Of a stretch of DNA of 64,000 bases, positions 55,245-64,000 are shown one piece after another. A model generated the notes under the pieces. That model searched no databases. It saw only the letters and a program-made list of their open reading frames with translations, and was not told the origin of the DNA. Both the position numbers and the translations under genes were made by a program. Numbering within the stretch: the stretch's first letter is position 1; each line of letters opens with the position of its first letter. The stretch comes from Oceanobacillus jordanicus (GTDB lineage Bacteria > Bacillota > Bacilli > Bacillales > Amphibacillaceae), in contig NZ_JAIFZM010000005.1 in the NCBI RefSeq assembly GCF_022095695.1, positions 62,001 to 126,000 of the forward strand, written 5' to 3'.

Positions 55245-56036
55245 TTAAAAATCAAACATTGTAAAGCCATTGTCCTGGCTAAAATCCTGCCTTTCGATAG
55301 GCTCATATGTAATTACTTCATCTTCATGGCTTCGAAGTTCAATGATGTAATCAAAATCATCTATTTTATACTCCGTCGCCTGTACAAAAATATCTGGATG
55401 CTCAACCACCTTTATAGATGGAAGCTGCATCACTTCTCGTATTAACTGCCAATGTTTCTCATTCGCTCTGTTTTTTGAAACAACACCATCAATAATGTAT
55501 ATATTATCGGGGTTATATTCACCTTCAATCAGTTTGCTGCGCACCGTCTGCTTTAGTAATGTGCTTGATACAAACAACCATCGCTTGTTTGCACAGACAC
55601 TTGCTGCCACTACTGATTCCGTTTTGCCAACACGAGGCATTCCTCGAATACCAATTAGTTTATGTCCTTCTTGTTTATATAATTCCGCCATAAAATCGAC
55701 TAATAAACCAAGTTCATCTCTCACAAACCGAATTGTCTTACGGTCATCAACATCTCTATGAATGTACTTCCCGTGTCGCACGGCTAATTTATCACGCAGT
55801 TTTGGCTTCCTGATCTTTGTAACATTAATTGTATCCATTGTTTGCAAAATTGTCTTTAGTCTTGTAATGTTTTCATCATATTTAGAGAGCAGAAGCATCC
55901 CTCTCCTGGAATTCTCCACTCCATTTATTGTGATAATGTTGATTGACAACATTCCTAGCAATGAGGAAATATCACCAAGTAACCCAGGTCGATTTATTTG
56001 GATTTCATATTCAAGATACCATTCTGTTCTCTCCAT
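55245..56036 (-). CDS. ymfK: DUF3388 protein YmfK
   Basis: A 263-residue protein with an N-terminal ACT-like domain (YLEYEIQINRPGLLGDISSLLGML) and a P-loop-like GIRGMPRVGKTESV in the middle, as in DUF3388. The conserved neighbourhood ymfM-ymfK-ymfJ supports the assignment. Its function is not established; the ACT plus P-loop combination suggests a ligand-regulated nucleotide-binding protein. Confidence 0.9.
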   Translation of the reverse strand: MERTEWYLEYEIQINRPGLLGDISSLLGMLSINIITINGVENSRRGMLLLSKYDENITRLKTILQTMDTINVTKIRKPKLRDKLAVRHGKYIHRDVDDRKTIRFVRDELGLLVDFMAELYKQEGHKLIGIRGMPRVGKTESVVAASVCANKRWLFVSSTLLKQTVRSKLIEGEYNPDNIYIIDGVVSKNRANEKHWQLIREVMQLPSIKVVEHPDIFVQATEYKIDDFDYIIELRSHEDEVITYEPIERQDFSQDNGFTMFDF

Positions 56037-56237
56037 AAGATTACTCCTTAGTAAATAACTTCCTAAAATCTATCATGTCAATCCCTCTCTATATAATAAA
56101 TGATTTTTACGTAAGTGAAAAGAGATTATCATCCATATGTGTAAATAAAGTTAGAAAAGTGAAAAGCGCCGCTTAGAAAAGTAGCACTGGAAGTGGAGTA
56201 AACATGGAAATTATACTCACAATAGAGGAAAAGGAAA

Positions 56238-56262
56238 AAGGAATTGTACTATTTCTCTACAA
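56238..56262 (-). terminator. ymfJ terminator
   Basis: GGAATTGTA and CTACAATTCC form the stem; on the minus strand TTTTTCCTTT follows. Confidence 0.78.
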
Positions 56263-56293
56263 TTCCTTTTTCTTCATAATTTTTATTTGCTTA

Positions 56294-56539
56294 TTACTTT
56301 TGAACAAGCTTAACCATTGTGTTTGCAAGTGCTTGTTGTTCCTCTTCATTAGCAGCGTTCCATAGTTCACGCAACACAGCTTCTTCTTCATTCTTAGCTT
56401 CTACGCTTTGTGAAAGGTAATCGCCTACTTCTTGTGCTACACTTTGAATTGTCTTTTCACTCATACCCTGTTGCTGGGCCTGCTGTAATTTATCCGATAA
56501 GAAACCCTTCCAGGAATCAAAATTATCCAATACTGACAT
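56294..56539 (-). CDS. ymfJ: DUF3243 protein YmfJ
   Basis: ATG 56539 with GGAAGGAGGC upstream gives 81 residues; an in-frame ATG at 56566 would be too early. It contains MSVLDNFDSWKGFLSDKLQQAQ and VAQEVGDYLSQSVEAKNEEEAVLRELW, the DUF3243 pattern. A small helical protein of unknown role, conserved beside ymfK and ymfI. Confidence 0.9.
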   Translation of the reverse strand: MSVLDNFDSWKGFLSDKLQQAQQQGMSEKTIQSVAQEVGDYLSQSVEAKNEEEAVLRELWNAANEEEQQALANTMVKLVQK

Positions 56540-56613
56540 ACAGATGCCTCCTTCCATGTTATACACCTATAGTATTTGATGAAAAGCAGGCTTTATACAT
56601 GGAACTTGTTAAA

Positions 56614-57330
56614 TCACCAGCCACCAGTCATATTAATAATTTCACCATGAATATAAGGAGAGTGCTTATCAAGTAAAAATGCGACTAAATTTGCTATTTC
56701 TTCAGGTTTACCAGCTCGTCGTAATGGGATCTCATCCAATATGGCTTCTCTCTCGCCCTGGTCTAGTTGTGCATTCATTTTTGTTTCAATAAAACCCGGG
56801 CTTATCCCATTAACTGATATCCCTGTTGGTCCTACCTCTTTTGCAAGTGCCTTAACAAAGCTGTTTTGTGCACCTTTTACGGAAGAGTAAACCACTTCAT
56901 TGCTAGCACCTTCTCTACCCCAAATGGAAGTAATAAAAATGATATTACCCTCGTTTTTTTGAATCATAGAGGGGAGTAGATGCTTGGTAAGCAACCAAGG
57001 AGCTTTGACGTGTATGGATAACATCTCATCCATTACCTTATCCGGCGTTTGCTGGAAGAGCCCATAATAGGCATGGCCCCCAGCATAAATGACACTATCT
57101 ACCGAATAAGCGAGTTGGTTCATAAAATTCTGTATTCCTTCTGGTTCTGCCAAATTCGCCTCGATTATATCTAAAACAGCTTCTGAATTATGCCGCCTTC
57201 TAAACTCGTGCAATCTTGCTTTGTTTTGGTAACCATGCAAAAGAAGCGTATAGCCGCTTAGCACAAGTTTTTCAGCAATTGCCACTCCAATATCTCCACT
57301 TGCCCCTATAATTAATACATTCTTCCCCAT
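56614..57330 (-). CDS. ymfI: Short-chain dehydrogenase/reductase YmfI
   Basis: A 238-residue SDR with the nucleotide-binding GASGDIGVAIAEKL, IYAGGHAYYG, IIFITSIWG and the catalytic YSSVK, then GISVNGISPGFIETKMN. It resembles FabG-type reductases. The substrate is unknown. It is 9 bases downstream of ymfH and probably co-transcribed. Confidence 0.9.
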   Translation of the reverse strand: MGKNVLIIGASGDIGVAIAEKLVLSGYTLLLHGYQNKARLHEFRRRHNSEAVLDIIEANLAEPEGIQNFMNQLAYSVDSVIYAGGHAYYGLFQQTPDKVMDEMLSIHVKAPWLLTKHLLPSMIQKNEGNIIFITSIWGREGASNEVVYSSVKGAQNSFVKALAKEVGPTGISVNGISPGFIETKMNAQLDQGEREAILDEIPLRRAGKPEEIANLVAFLLDKHSPYIHGEIINMTGGW

Positions 57331-57339
57331 TATATCTCC

Positions 57340-58623
57340 TTATTCTCCTGTAATCACATGTACAGCTAATTGTTGTTCTGAAATCCATTCTTTTAAGAAT
57401 CCATTGGCATCTTCTAATGTAAGCGCCTGTATTTCCGGGATAATGTTAAAGAAATCAATTCCTAGCATGTGATAATGCGTGTATTTACTTGCAATAAATT
57501 CCAAGGAGTTCATTGCTCTTAATAATTGCCCAATCTTTTTCTTTTTCATACGGCTAAAATCGTCTTCTGCCAGATCATTATTTCTCGTAGAAAGCAACAT
57601 TTCTTTCACTTTACTTGAAAAAGCTTCAGGTTTCTGTGCATTACTTCCAATAAGGGTATAACCAAAATTTCTTTCAAGGTTGGTTTCATAAAAGAAACTA
57701 TCATCAATTAACTCTGATTGATACAACTCTTGATAAAAGTCCCCACCTTTAGAGAAATAATGATCCATAACCATGCTTTGCAAAAGTTCCCTTTTTAAAA
57801 ATTCATTCTTCGTCAATGTAGAAACAGAGTCTTTAATCCCAATCGTACATTTGGGTACTGACACGGACATGGTTTGCCTTGCTTCTGGCTTTGCCACTTC
57901 CATCTTTTCTTCTGGAAATTGTCGTTTAATTTCATCCATTTTTTGAAATGTTTTTGCATTCTGATTGGCTTCAATTAGTTCCATCATCGAACTGGGATCA
58001 AAATTACCAGCTAAAAAGAAAATCATATTCTCCGGATGATAAAATGTATTGTAGCATGTGTATAAATCATCTTTGGTGATGGTATGAATCGAATCTACTG
58101 TCCCTGCTATGTCAATGTTTACAGGGTGTTCTTTAAACATGCTTTTAATCGTGCCCATAAAAGATTGCCAATCCGGCTGGTCATCATACATCTTAATTTC
58201 CTGTGCAATGATGCCCTTTTCCTTCTCGACTGACTCCTCGGAAAAATAGGGATCTTGGACAAAATCTAATAGTGTTTCTACGTTTTTTTCAATATGATTC
58301 GTTGCCGAAAACAAATAAGCGGTTTTTGTAAAAGAAGTATAAGCATTTGGTGAAGCACCCTGCTTACCAAAGTCTGCAAATACATCTCTATCTTTTTTTT
58401 CAAAAAGCTTGTGTTCTAAAAAGTGGGCAACCCCTTCAGGAACGGTAACTGCCTCATCTGAACCTATGGGTGTAAAGGTTTGGTCAATGGATCCATAATT
58501 AGTGGTAAAGAGACCATATGTTTTTGCCATCTCTGGCCTTGGCAATAACAAAACGGTCAGTCCATTATCCATCTTTTTCGTGTATAGCGTTTCGGATATC
58601 TCCTCATAAACTTGCTTATTCAT
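57340..58623 (-). CDS. ymfH: M16-family metallopeptidase YmfH
   Basis: ATG 58623 gives 427 residues; a GTG three codons earlier is possible. It carries the inverted zinc motif HFLEH in GVAHFLEHKLFE with the distant glutamate downstream (KEKGIIAQEIKMYDDQP). Like B. subtilis YmfH it pairs with YmfF, whose gene it overlaps by 8 bases; the active subunit is this one. The physiological substrate is not known. Confidence 0.92.
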   Translation of the reverse strand: MNKQVYEEISETLYTKKMDNGLTVLLLPRPEMAKTYGLFTTNYGSIDQTFTPIGSDEAVTVPEGVAHFLEHKLFEKKDRDVFADFGKQGASPNAYTSFTKTAYLFSATNHIEKNVETLLDFVQDPYFSEESVEKEKGIIAQEIKMYDDQPDWQSFMGTIKSMFKEHPVNIDIAGTVDSIHTITKDDLYTCYNTFYHPENMIFFLAGNFDPSSMMELIEANQNAKTFQKMDEIKRQFPEEKMEVAKPEARQTMSVSVPKCTIGIKDSVSTLTKNEFLKRELLQSMVMDHYFSKGGDFYQELYQSELIDDSFFYETNLERNFGYTLIGSNAQKPEAFSSKVKEMLLSTRNNDLAEDDFSRMKKKKIGQLLRAMNSLEFIASKYTHYHMLGIDFFNIIPEIQALTLEDANGFLKEWISEQQLAVHVITGE

Positions 58624-59908
58624 TTGTTTCACCGTCCTTGCTTGTTAACAGATAAAGAGTGTCAGCTTCCACTTTCTCAGCTGCTGAGATGACTTGTTCA
58701 CGGTTTACTGCTTTTATTCCTTTGATTAACTGCTCAGGAGTTCTTTCTTTCCCAGCAAGAACCTGCTGGTAAAGCAATTCAACTAAGCCTTGCGGATGGT
58801 CCATTGTTTCTCGTAATTGATTAACAATAAGGTCTTTGGTCTCTTCCAATTCCTCGTCGGTGAAATCCCCTTTTTTCATGGCTTCTAGCTGCTCATTCAT
58901 GATGTCTCTTGCCTGTTCGTAATCCTTTGGTGCGATACCACTAAATACGATTAAGAGACCTTTCTGACTCTCCAGACGCGAGGAAGCATAATAGGCCAAA
59001 CTATTTTTTTCTCTAACGTTAATAAATAATTTAGAGCTCGGAAAACCTCCAAACATTCCATTAAACACCTGTAAGGCAAAATATTCGTCATCATGATACG
59101 TACAATTTGTACGGTACCCAATGTGTAGCTTAGCCTGCTGGATATTTTCCTTTTCCACCACTTCTGTTAATTCCCCAGAATTATTTTTATTAGTGGGGCT
59201 TACTTGCGTAGCCTGAGTATTCACTTGCTCACGCTTTAGCTTTGCGACAAGTTGCTGCTTTAATGTTTCTTCGTCAAAATCTCCCTGTACATACACATCC
59301 AGCTGGTCTTCTGAAATGGCTTTCTTATAATAGGTGTATAAATTTTCAGGTGTTATTTCCTCAAGATCTTCTTGGTAACCATGTACATGGAGGGCATATG
59401 CTTCTCCTTTACACATTTCATCAATTAAGCGCATGTTTGCATAACTCATTTTGTCATCTTTAATGGCATGAATCTTCTGTTTTAGTGTATCCTTCTCACG
59501 TTTAACTACTTTTTGGTTAAATGCATCATTCTCTGCATTTGGATTAAAAAGAAGTTCACTTAGTAAGGATATGCTTTCCTCTACAATTTTTGATTCATCC
59601 GGTATAAACTTCTCGTTTGGCACTTCCAAGCGGAAGCTTATAATATGTTGCTCTCCTTTTTTTGAACCATCGACCGAGAGTACAGCACCATATAAGTCAT
59701 CCAATTTTCTTTGTAGCTCCTTTTTACCTGGATAGTTAAGCGTCCCTTGTTGCAAAATATACGGTAGTAATGCTCTTTTCGTGATCGTGTCTCTTTCTAG
59801 CGACGCTTTCAGCTTTACAACAATATTAATTGTTTTGTATTTCTTATTATGGATAAAATGTAAGTTTAGTCCATCTGTATGGACGACGTTTTCTTCAACA
59901 GCTTCCAT
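58616..59908 (-). CDS. ymfF: M16-family protein YmfF lacking the zinc motif
   Basis: ATG 59908 with GGGAGGAAACAGG ahead gives 430 residues. It has the M16 fold (GLNLHFIHNKKYKTINIVVKL, RALLPYILQQGTLNYPGK, LQVFNGMFGGFPSSKLFINVREKNSLAYYASSRLE) but no HxxEH, so it is probably the inactive partner of YmfH in a two-subunit peptidase. The two genes overlap by 8 bases. Confidence 0.9.
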   Translation of the reverse strand: MEAVEENVVHTDGLNLHFIHNKKYKTINIVVKLKASLERDTITKRALLPYILQQGTLNYPGKKELQRKLDDLYGAVLSVDGSKKGEQHIISFRLEVPNEKFIPDESKIVEESISLLSELLFNPNAENDAFNQKVVKREKDTLKQKIHAIKDDKMSYANMRLIDEMCKGEAYALHVHGYQEDLEEITPENLYTYYKKAISEDQLDVYVQGDFDEETLKQQLVAKLKREQVNTQATQVSPTNKNNSGELTEVVEKENIQQAKLHIGYRTNCTYHDDEYFALQVFNGMFGGFPSSKLFINVREKNSLAYYASSRLESQKGLLIVFSGIAPKDYEQARDIMNEQLEAMKKGDFTDEELEETKDLIVNQLRETMDHPQGLVELLYQQVLAGKERTPEQLIKGIKAVNREQVISAAEKVEADTLYLLTSKDGETNE

Positions 59909-59999
59909 CCTGTTTCCTCCCGTTCTTTTTATACGTAGCATTCTAGAGTACGTTGATTATTCTGTTCAATTTTACCAATTGTAATCCATTATAAAATAA

Positions 60000-60036
60000 A
60001 AAAATCTGACTTGCTACTAAATGCAAGTCAGATTTC
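60000..60036 (-). terminator. Terminator of the nupNOPQ operon
   Basis: AAATCTGACTTG and CAAGTCAGATTT form a 12-bp stem with a 9-base loop; on the minus strand TTTTTATTTTA follows. Confidence 0.9.
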
Positions 60037-60046
60037 TGAGCAGATT

Positions 60047-61006
60047 TTATCTGCTTCCTTTTATATATGGTTCCCCATTAGCTCTAGGAGCTTCAGAGCG
60101 ACCGATAAATCCAGCCAGAGCTAGAATTGTCAGTACATATGGTGCGATTAATAAAAATACCTGTGGAACATCAGCAAGCAACGGAATTCCCGCGCCGATC
60201 ACACTTAAACTTTGAGCGAATCCAAAAAACAATGCTGCGCCCATCGCGCCAAGTGGATGCCACTTACCGAAAATAACTGCTGCTAAGGCCATAAATCCTT
60301 GTCCAACGATAGTAGCGTGTGAGAAATTTAGTGCAATGGTTAAGGCAAAAACAGAACCGCCCAATCCACCAAATGCTCCAGAAATAATGACAGCCACGTA
60401 ACGCATCTTCGTAACGCTAATTCCATTGGTATCTGCAGCCATCGGATGTTCTCCCACCGCCCGCAGTCTTAAACCAAATGGTGTTTTATACATAATATAC
60501 CAGCAAACCAGCGCTAATATAATGGATATATAGGAGATAACATAGATACCTTCAAAGAAGATAGGCCCTAAAAATGGTATGTCTGATAAAAACCAAATAT
60601 CTGTTGTGTAAAAAGGTTGAGTGACCATATCGGTCTGTCCCTTACCGTAAAATTGTTTGGTTAAAAATATACCGAGTCCTAGTGCCAAGAAATTAATAGC
60701 TACACCACTTACAACCTGATCTGCTCTAAAAGAAACAGCTGCTACAGCATGTATCACGGAAAAAATTGCGGAAACGACCATGGCAACTAGGATGGAAACC
60801 CATGGTGTCCATGGACCTAAAACATCTGCGAAAGTTAAATTAAACACAATCCCAACAAACGCTCCCATTACCATGAGCCCTTCAAGGCCAATATTAACGA
60901 CACCTGATCTTTCACTGAACACTCCGCCTAGCGCTGTAAAAATAAGTGGCGCAGAGAAGAAGAGTGCTGGTGGAATAACCTGTGCTAATAACTCAATAAC
61001 CCCCAT
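60047..61006 (-). CDS. nupQ: Nucleoside ABC transporter permease NupQ (YufQ)
   Basis: A 319-residue permease with about 8-10 transmembrane helices and the BPD_transp_2 signature GAFGGLGGSVFALTIALNF plus LTALGGVFSERSGVVNIGLEGLMVMGAF. It is the second permease of a BmpA-type guanosine/nucleoside importer. Last gene of the operon, directly followed by a terminator. Confidence 0.93.
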   Translation of the reverse strand: MGVIELLAQVIPPALFFSAPLIFTALGGVFSERSGVVNIGLEGLMVMGAFVGIVFNLTFADVLGPWTPWVSILVAMVVSAIFSVIHAVAAVSFRADQVVSGVAINFLALGLGIFLTKQFYGKGQTDMVTQPFYTTDIWFLSDIPFLGPIFFEGIYVISYISIILALVCWYIMYKTPFGLRLRAVGEHPMAADTNGISVTKMRYVAVIISGAFGGLGGSVFALTIALNFSHATIVGQGFMALAAVIFGKWHPLGAMGAALFFGFAQSLSVIGAGIPLLADVPQVFLLIAPYVLTILALAGFIGRSEAPRANGEPYIKGSR

Positions 61007-62053
61007 CTATTTCTCCCCCTTTTTTAAACGAAGCAATACCCAGCGAATAATATAGCTTGATGCAACAAAAAAGATAATGAGTGCAATGATAATATCAACT
61101 AACTCGTTTGGCACGCCAGCTTCTGTCGGCATATTCAACGCTCCGACCTTTAATGCACCAAAAAGAAACGCAGCTAAAATGACGCCAATCGCTGTATTCG
61201 CCCCCAATAGAGCAACAGCTATTCCATCAAATCCAAGGTTTGTAAAGCCTGAACTTACAGACATGTTACCATAGGTCCCAAGCCCCTCCATTGCTCCAGC
61301 AAGACCTGCAAATGCTCCAGATATAACCATTGCAAGGATAATATTGCGTTGAACATTCATACCTGCATATTTTGATGCATGCTGGTTATAACCAACAGAC
61401 TTTAATTCATAGCCAATAGAAGTTCGTTCAATTAAAAACCACATAATGATAGCTGCGAACACTGCAATTAAAATTCCATAATGCATTCTTGAGAAAAAAG
61501 TTAGGTTCTGCAACCATTCTGATGAAAGAGAAGCGGTTGCAGCAATTTTATCTGTTTTATCCTGATTATCAGATAGGACAGAACGAATTAAGGCATTTGA
61601 ACTGTATAAAGCTACATAGTTAAGCATGATCGTAACGATAACTTCATGTACTCCTAGTCGTGCTTTTAAAAGACCTGGAATAAAGCCCCAAATTGCGCCA
61701 GCCAAAGCAGCAACGATAACCGCAAATGGAAGATGAATATACATTGGTAAATCAAATGTAATACCTACCCAAATTGCTGCAAGCCATCCCACAATAACCT
61801 GGCCTTCTGCTCCGATATTAAATAATCCAGTTCGAAAAGCAAATGCTACGGCCAGCCCGGTAAGGATATATGGCGTTACTTGTCTGACTGTTTCACCTAC
61901 AAAATACATATCACCAAATGCGCCTTCCCATAATGCAGCATAGCCCTCAATAGGGTTATATCCAAATCCGAGCATAATAACGGCACCTGATAGAAGTCCA
62001 ATTAATACTGAAATAACCGGAACCAAGATGTTAAACATTTTATTCGAGGTCAT
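61007..62053 (-). CDS. nupP: Nucleoside ABC transporter permease NupP (YufP)
   Basis: A 348-residue permease with FRTGLFNIGAEGQVIVGWLAAIW and GAFAGLAGAMEGLGTYG, the paired signature of this permease family, and about 8-10 transmembrane segments. ATG 62053 overlaps the end of nupO by 14 bases, and its stop abuts the nupQ start, so the three are coupled. Confidence 0.93.
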   Translation of the reverse strand: MTSNKMFNILVPVISVLIGLLSGAVIMLGFGYNPIEGYAALWEGAFGDMYFVGETVRQVTPYILTGLAVAFAFRTGLFNIGAEGQVIVGWLAAIWVGITFDLPMYIHLPFAVIVAALAGAIWGFIPGLLKARLGVHEVIVTIMLNYVALYSSNALIRSVLSDNQDKTDKIAATASLSSEWLQNLTFFSRMHYGILIAVFAAIIMWFLIERTSIGYELKSVGYNQHASKYAGMNVQRNIILAMVISGAFAGLAGAMEGLGTYGNMSVSSGFTNLGFDGIAVALLGANTAIGVILAAFLFGALKVGALNMPTEAGVPNELVDIIIALIIFFVASSYIIRWVLLRLKKGEK

Positions 62054-63581
62054 TTACAACACCTACCTTTTCTTCTGAACTTCCGGCCATCAGTAGTCCC
62101 AATTTTTGTTCGTTTGTTTCTTCAGGTTTCACATTTGCAACAATTTCACCATCAAAAACAACTGCAATCCGGTCACTAACATCAAGGATTTCATCCAGTT
62201 CAAAGGAGACTAGTAAAATTGCCCGCCCTTTATCTCTTTCTTCGATCAGCTTTTGATGAATAAATTCAATTGCTCCAACATCAAGACCTCGTGTAGGCTG
62301 TGCGGCAATTAATAGATCTGGTGAACGGTCAACCTCACGACTGATAATCGCTTTCTGCTGGTTTCCACCGGATAGGGCACGAGCTTTTGTATAAACACTA
62401 GGCGTTCGAACATCGTATTCTTTAATCAATTTTTCTGCTTTATCGTAAATTTCTTTGTAATTTAATACCTTGTATTTAGAATATGGTTTTTTATAATAGG
62501 TTTGAAGTACAATGTTTTCGCCAATTGGAAAATCTAGGACCAATCCAAACTTATGTCTATCTTGTGGAATATGACCGACTCCACTTTCCGTCACTTTACG
62601 AGGAGATAAATTTGTAATCGCTTTTCCATTTAACTCGATGGAGCCTTTTTGAGCTTTTTTCAATCCCGTAATGGCTTCGATTAATTCACTCTGTCCATTA
62701 CCATCTACTCCCGCAATTCCAACAATTTCACCAGCACGGACTTCTAGGTTTAATCCTTTAACCATTTCAACTTTTCGCGAATCCTTCACATGTAAGTTAT
62801 TCACCTTTAATATGGTTTCTTTAGGCTGTGCAGGCGTCTTTTGTGTCTTAAACGAAACATCCCTACCAACCATTAAGGAAGCCAATTCATCAACAGACGA
62901 ATCAGCTACATCGACTGTGCCAATACCTTTTCCTTTTCTTATTACAGTACATCGGTCACATATTTGCATAATTTCTTTTAATTTATGTGTTATGAGAATG
63001 ATAGATTTCCCTTCTGCAATTAGAGACTTCATAATCTGCATAAGTTCAATAATCTCTTGTGGTGTTAATACAGCAGTAGGTTCATCAAAGATAAGTACGT
63101 CAGCTCCACGATATAAGGTTTTCAAGATTTCTACCCGCTGTTGCATTCCAACAGAAATATCTTGGATCTTTGCTCTTGCGTCCACCTTTAAACCATATTT
63201 ATTGGATAATTCTTGTACTTCTTTTTCTGCCTTTCGTAAATCAATTTTCCCCATGGAAGTCGGTTCAGCACCCAAGATAATGTTTTGCGTTACGGTAAAA
63301 GGCTCTACAAGCATAAAATGTTGATGCACCATACCAATACCATGGTCATTCGCGACATTTGGGTCGGTCATGTTCACTGGTTTCCCTTTAACTCGGATTT
63401 CTCCTTTTTCCGGGTGGTATAATCCAAAGAGTACATTCATTAATGTTGATTTCCCTGCACCATTTTCTCCTAGCAACGCATGAATTTCACCTTTTTTTAG
63501 CTGTATGGTAATATCATCATTCGCTACAATTCCTGGAAATTCTTTTCGTATATTTAACATTTCAACAACATAGTCCACCAA
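62040..63581 (-). CDS. nupO: Nucleoside ABC transporter ATPase NupO (YufO)
   Basis: A 513-residue protein with two ABC domains. The first has Walker A GENGAGKST, signature SVGMQQRVEI and Walker B LIFDEPTAVL. The second has GVDGNGQSE in the Walker A place, and the second signature is ALSGGNQQKAI, followed by LIAAQPTRGLD. The degenerate second Walker A is usual in this family. TTG 63581 follows AAGGAGGTTG; GTG 63578 is an alternative. Confidence 0.93.
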   Translation of the reverse strand: MVDYVVEMLNIRKEFPGIVANDDITIQLKKGEIHALLGENGAGKSTLMNVLFGLYHPEKGEIRVKGKPVNMTDPNVANDHGIGMVHQHFMLVEPFTVTQNIILGAEPTSMGKIDLRKAEKEVQELSNKYGLKVDARAKIQDISVGMQQRVEILKTLYRGADVLIFDEPTAVLTPQEIIELMQIMKSLIAEGKSIILITHKLKEIMQICDRCTVIRKGKGIGTVDVADSSVDELASLMVGRDVSFKTQKTPAQPKETILKVNNLHVKDSRKVEMVKGLNLEVRAGEIVGIAGVDGNGQSELIEAITGLKKAQKGSIELNGKAITNLSPRKVTESGVGHIPQDRHKFGLVLDFPIGENIVLQTYYKKPYSKYKVLNYKEIYDKAEKLIKEYDVRTPSVYTKARALSGGNQQKAIISREVDRSPDLLIAAQPTRGLDVGAIEFIHQKLIEERDKGRAILLVSFELDEILDVSDRIAVVFDGEIVANVKPEETNEQKLGLLMAGSSEEKVGVVNDLE

Positions 63582-63635
63582 AAATCAACCTCCTTATGAG
63601 CAGAATTATCTGAATAAAATCGTTATACTTAAAAT

Positions 63636-63686
63636 GAAGATCGCCAACTGAAGGAGCGGGATACTACCCTTCAGTTGAAGATCTTC
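63636..63686 (-). other. Long hairpin between nupN and nupO
   Basis: GAAGATC (63636-63642) pairs with GATCTTC (63680-63686), and AACTGAAGG (63646-63654) with CCTTCAGTT (63668-63676), giving a tall stem around a 13-base loop. No U-run follows. It may protect or process the nup transcript. Confidence 0.6.
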
Positions 63687-63739
63687 TTAATAGAACACCA
63701 CATAATGGCATGGGTTAAATTTAAAACCTTGATTAGAGA

Positions 63740-63770
63740 GTGAAAAAGGCTGTCTATCAGCCTTTTTCAC
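63740..63770 (-). terminator. Terminator or attenuator after nupN
   Basis: GTGAAAAAGGCTG and CAGCCTTTTTCAC form a perfect 13-bp stem with a 5-base loop. Partial stop here would make more binding protein than transporter. Confidence 0.75.
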
Positions 63771-63783
63771 GTTTTCTATTACC

Positions 63784-64000
63784 TTATAATTCTTCTTCGA
63801 ATGCTTTTAGTTCGTCATGAGTTTGAGGAACTGTAACATCTCCATTAATGATTTTTTCTTTCCACTCATTAACTGCTGTTGCAATTTCTTCTGTGTATGC
63901 TTCTTCATTTGTTTCAGCAATCCCGATTCCTTCATCTTCAAGTCCAAATACGAGTACTTCCCCTCCAGGGAACTCTCCGTTAAGACCTTGGTTACTTACT
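63784..64000 (-). CDS. nupN: Nucleoside-binding lipoprotein NupN (YufN), C-terminal part
   Basis: The last 71 or so codons of a BMP-family substrate-binding lipoprotein, ending in stop 63784. It shows EVLVFGLEDEGIGIAETNEEAY, which precedes the usual C-terminal helix, and ends VPQTHDELKAFEEEL. It would capture nucleosides outside the cell for NupOPQ. The N-terminus and lipobox are beyond the window. Confidence 0.85.
   Translation of the reverse strand, partial: VSNQGLNGEFPGGEVLVFGLEDEGIGIAETNEEAYTEEIATAVNEWKEKIINGDVTVPQTHDELKAFEEEL

Overview
This window comes from a spore-forming, low-GC Gram-positive bacterium of the family Bacillaceae. The chromosomal gene order matches the Bacillus subtilis tkt-sirA, yneA-lexA, glnRA-ynbB-hflX-spoVK-hfq-miaA, mutLS-cotE-ricA-miaB-spoVS-ymdB-rny-recA-cinA-pgsA-ymfMKJIHF and nupNOPQ blocks, all read on the minus strand. 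Structured intergenic repeats and an abgBTA-type cluster suggest the Oceanobacillus/Virgibacillus side of the family. That placement is an inference.

Positions 1 to about 22,560 are the right-hand part of a prophage with HK97-type head genes. Its left end lies outside the window. From right to left it holds a tyrosine integrase, an ImmA-type metallopeptidase and a CI-like repressor on the plus strand. Facing them on the minus strand are a Cro-like gene and small early genes. Next come a recombination and replication module (Rad50/SbcC-like zinc-hook ATPase, DUF6906 protein, RecT/Bet annealing protein, MBL-fold enzyme, replication O-type protein, DnaB-like helicase, RuvC-like resolvase) and an ArpU-type late regulator. 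An accessory block follows (large metallophosphoesterase, a dyad array, an unknown protein, a lipoprotein). The late genes are HNH nuclease, TerS, TerL, portal, ClpP-like protease, capsid and four head-tail connector or tail-completion genes. The prophage lies directly against the 3' end of sirA.

The lysogeny switch is unusual. Two strong sigma-A promoters point at each other, and each carries one copy of a 16-bp palindromic operator in its spacer. A third operator copy lies beside the repressor gene. The CI-ImmA gene pair suggests induction by proteolysis, as in ICEBs1.

Positions 22,560-64,000 are chromosomal core: transketolase and sirA, the SOS locus lexA/yneB with a 30-residue membrane peptide in place of yneA, an abgBTA p-aminobenzoyl-glutamate uptake and hydrolysis operon, glutamine control (glnRA), RNA modification and mismatch repair (hfq, miaA, mutSL, miaB), sporulation genes (spoVK, cotE, spoVS), RNase Y, RecA, and a nucleoside ABC importer that runs off the right edge. 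Several intergenic regions contain long structured repeats. No rRNA, tRNA, CRISPR array or transposase was seen.
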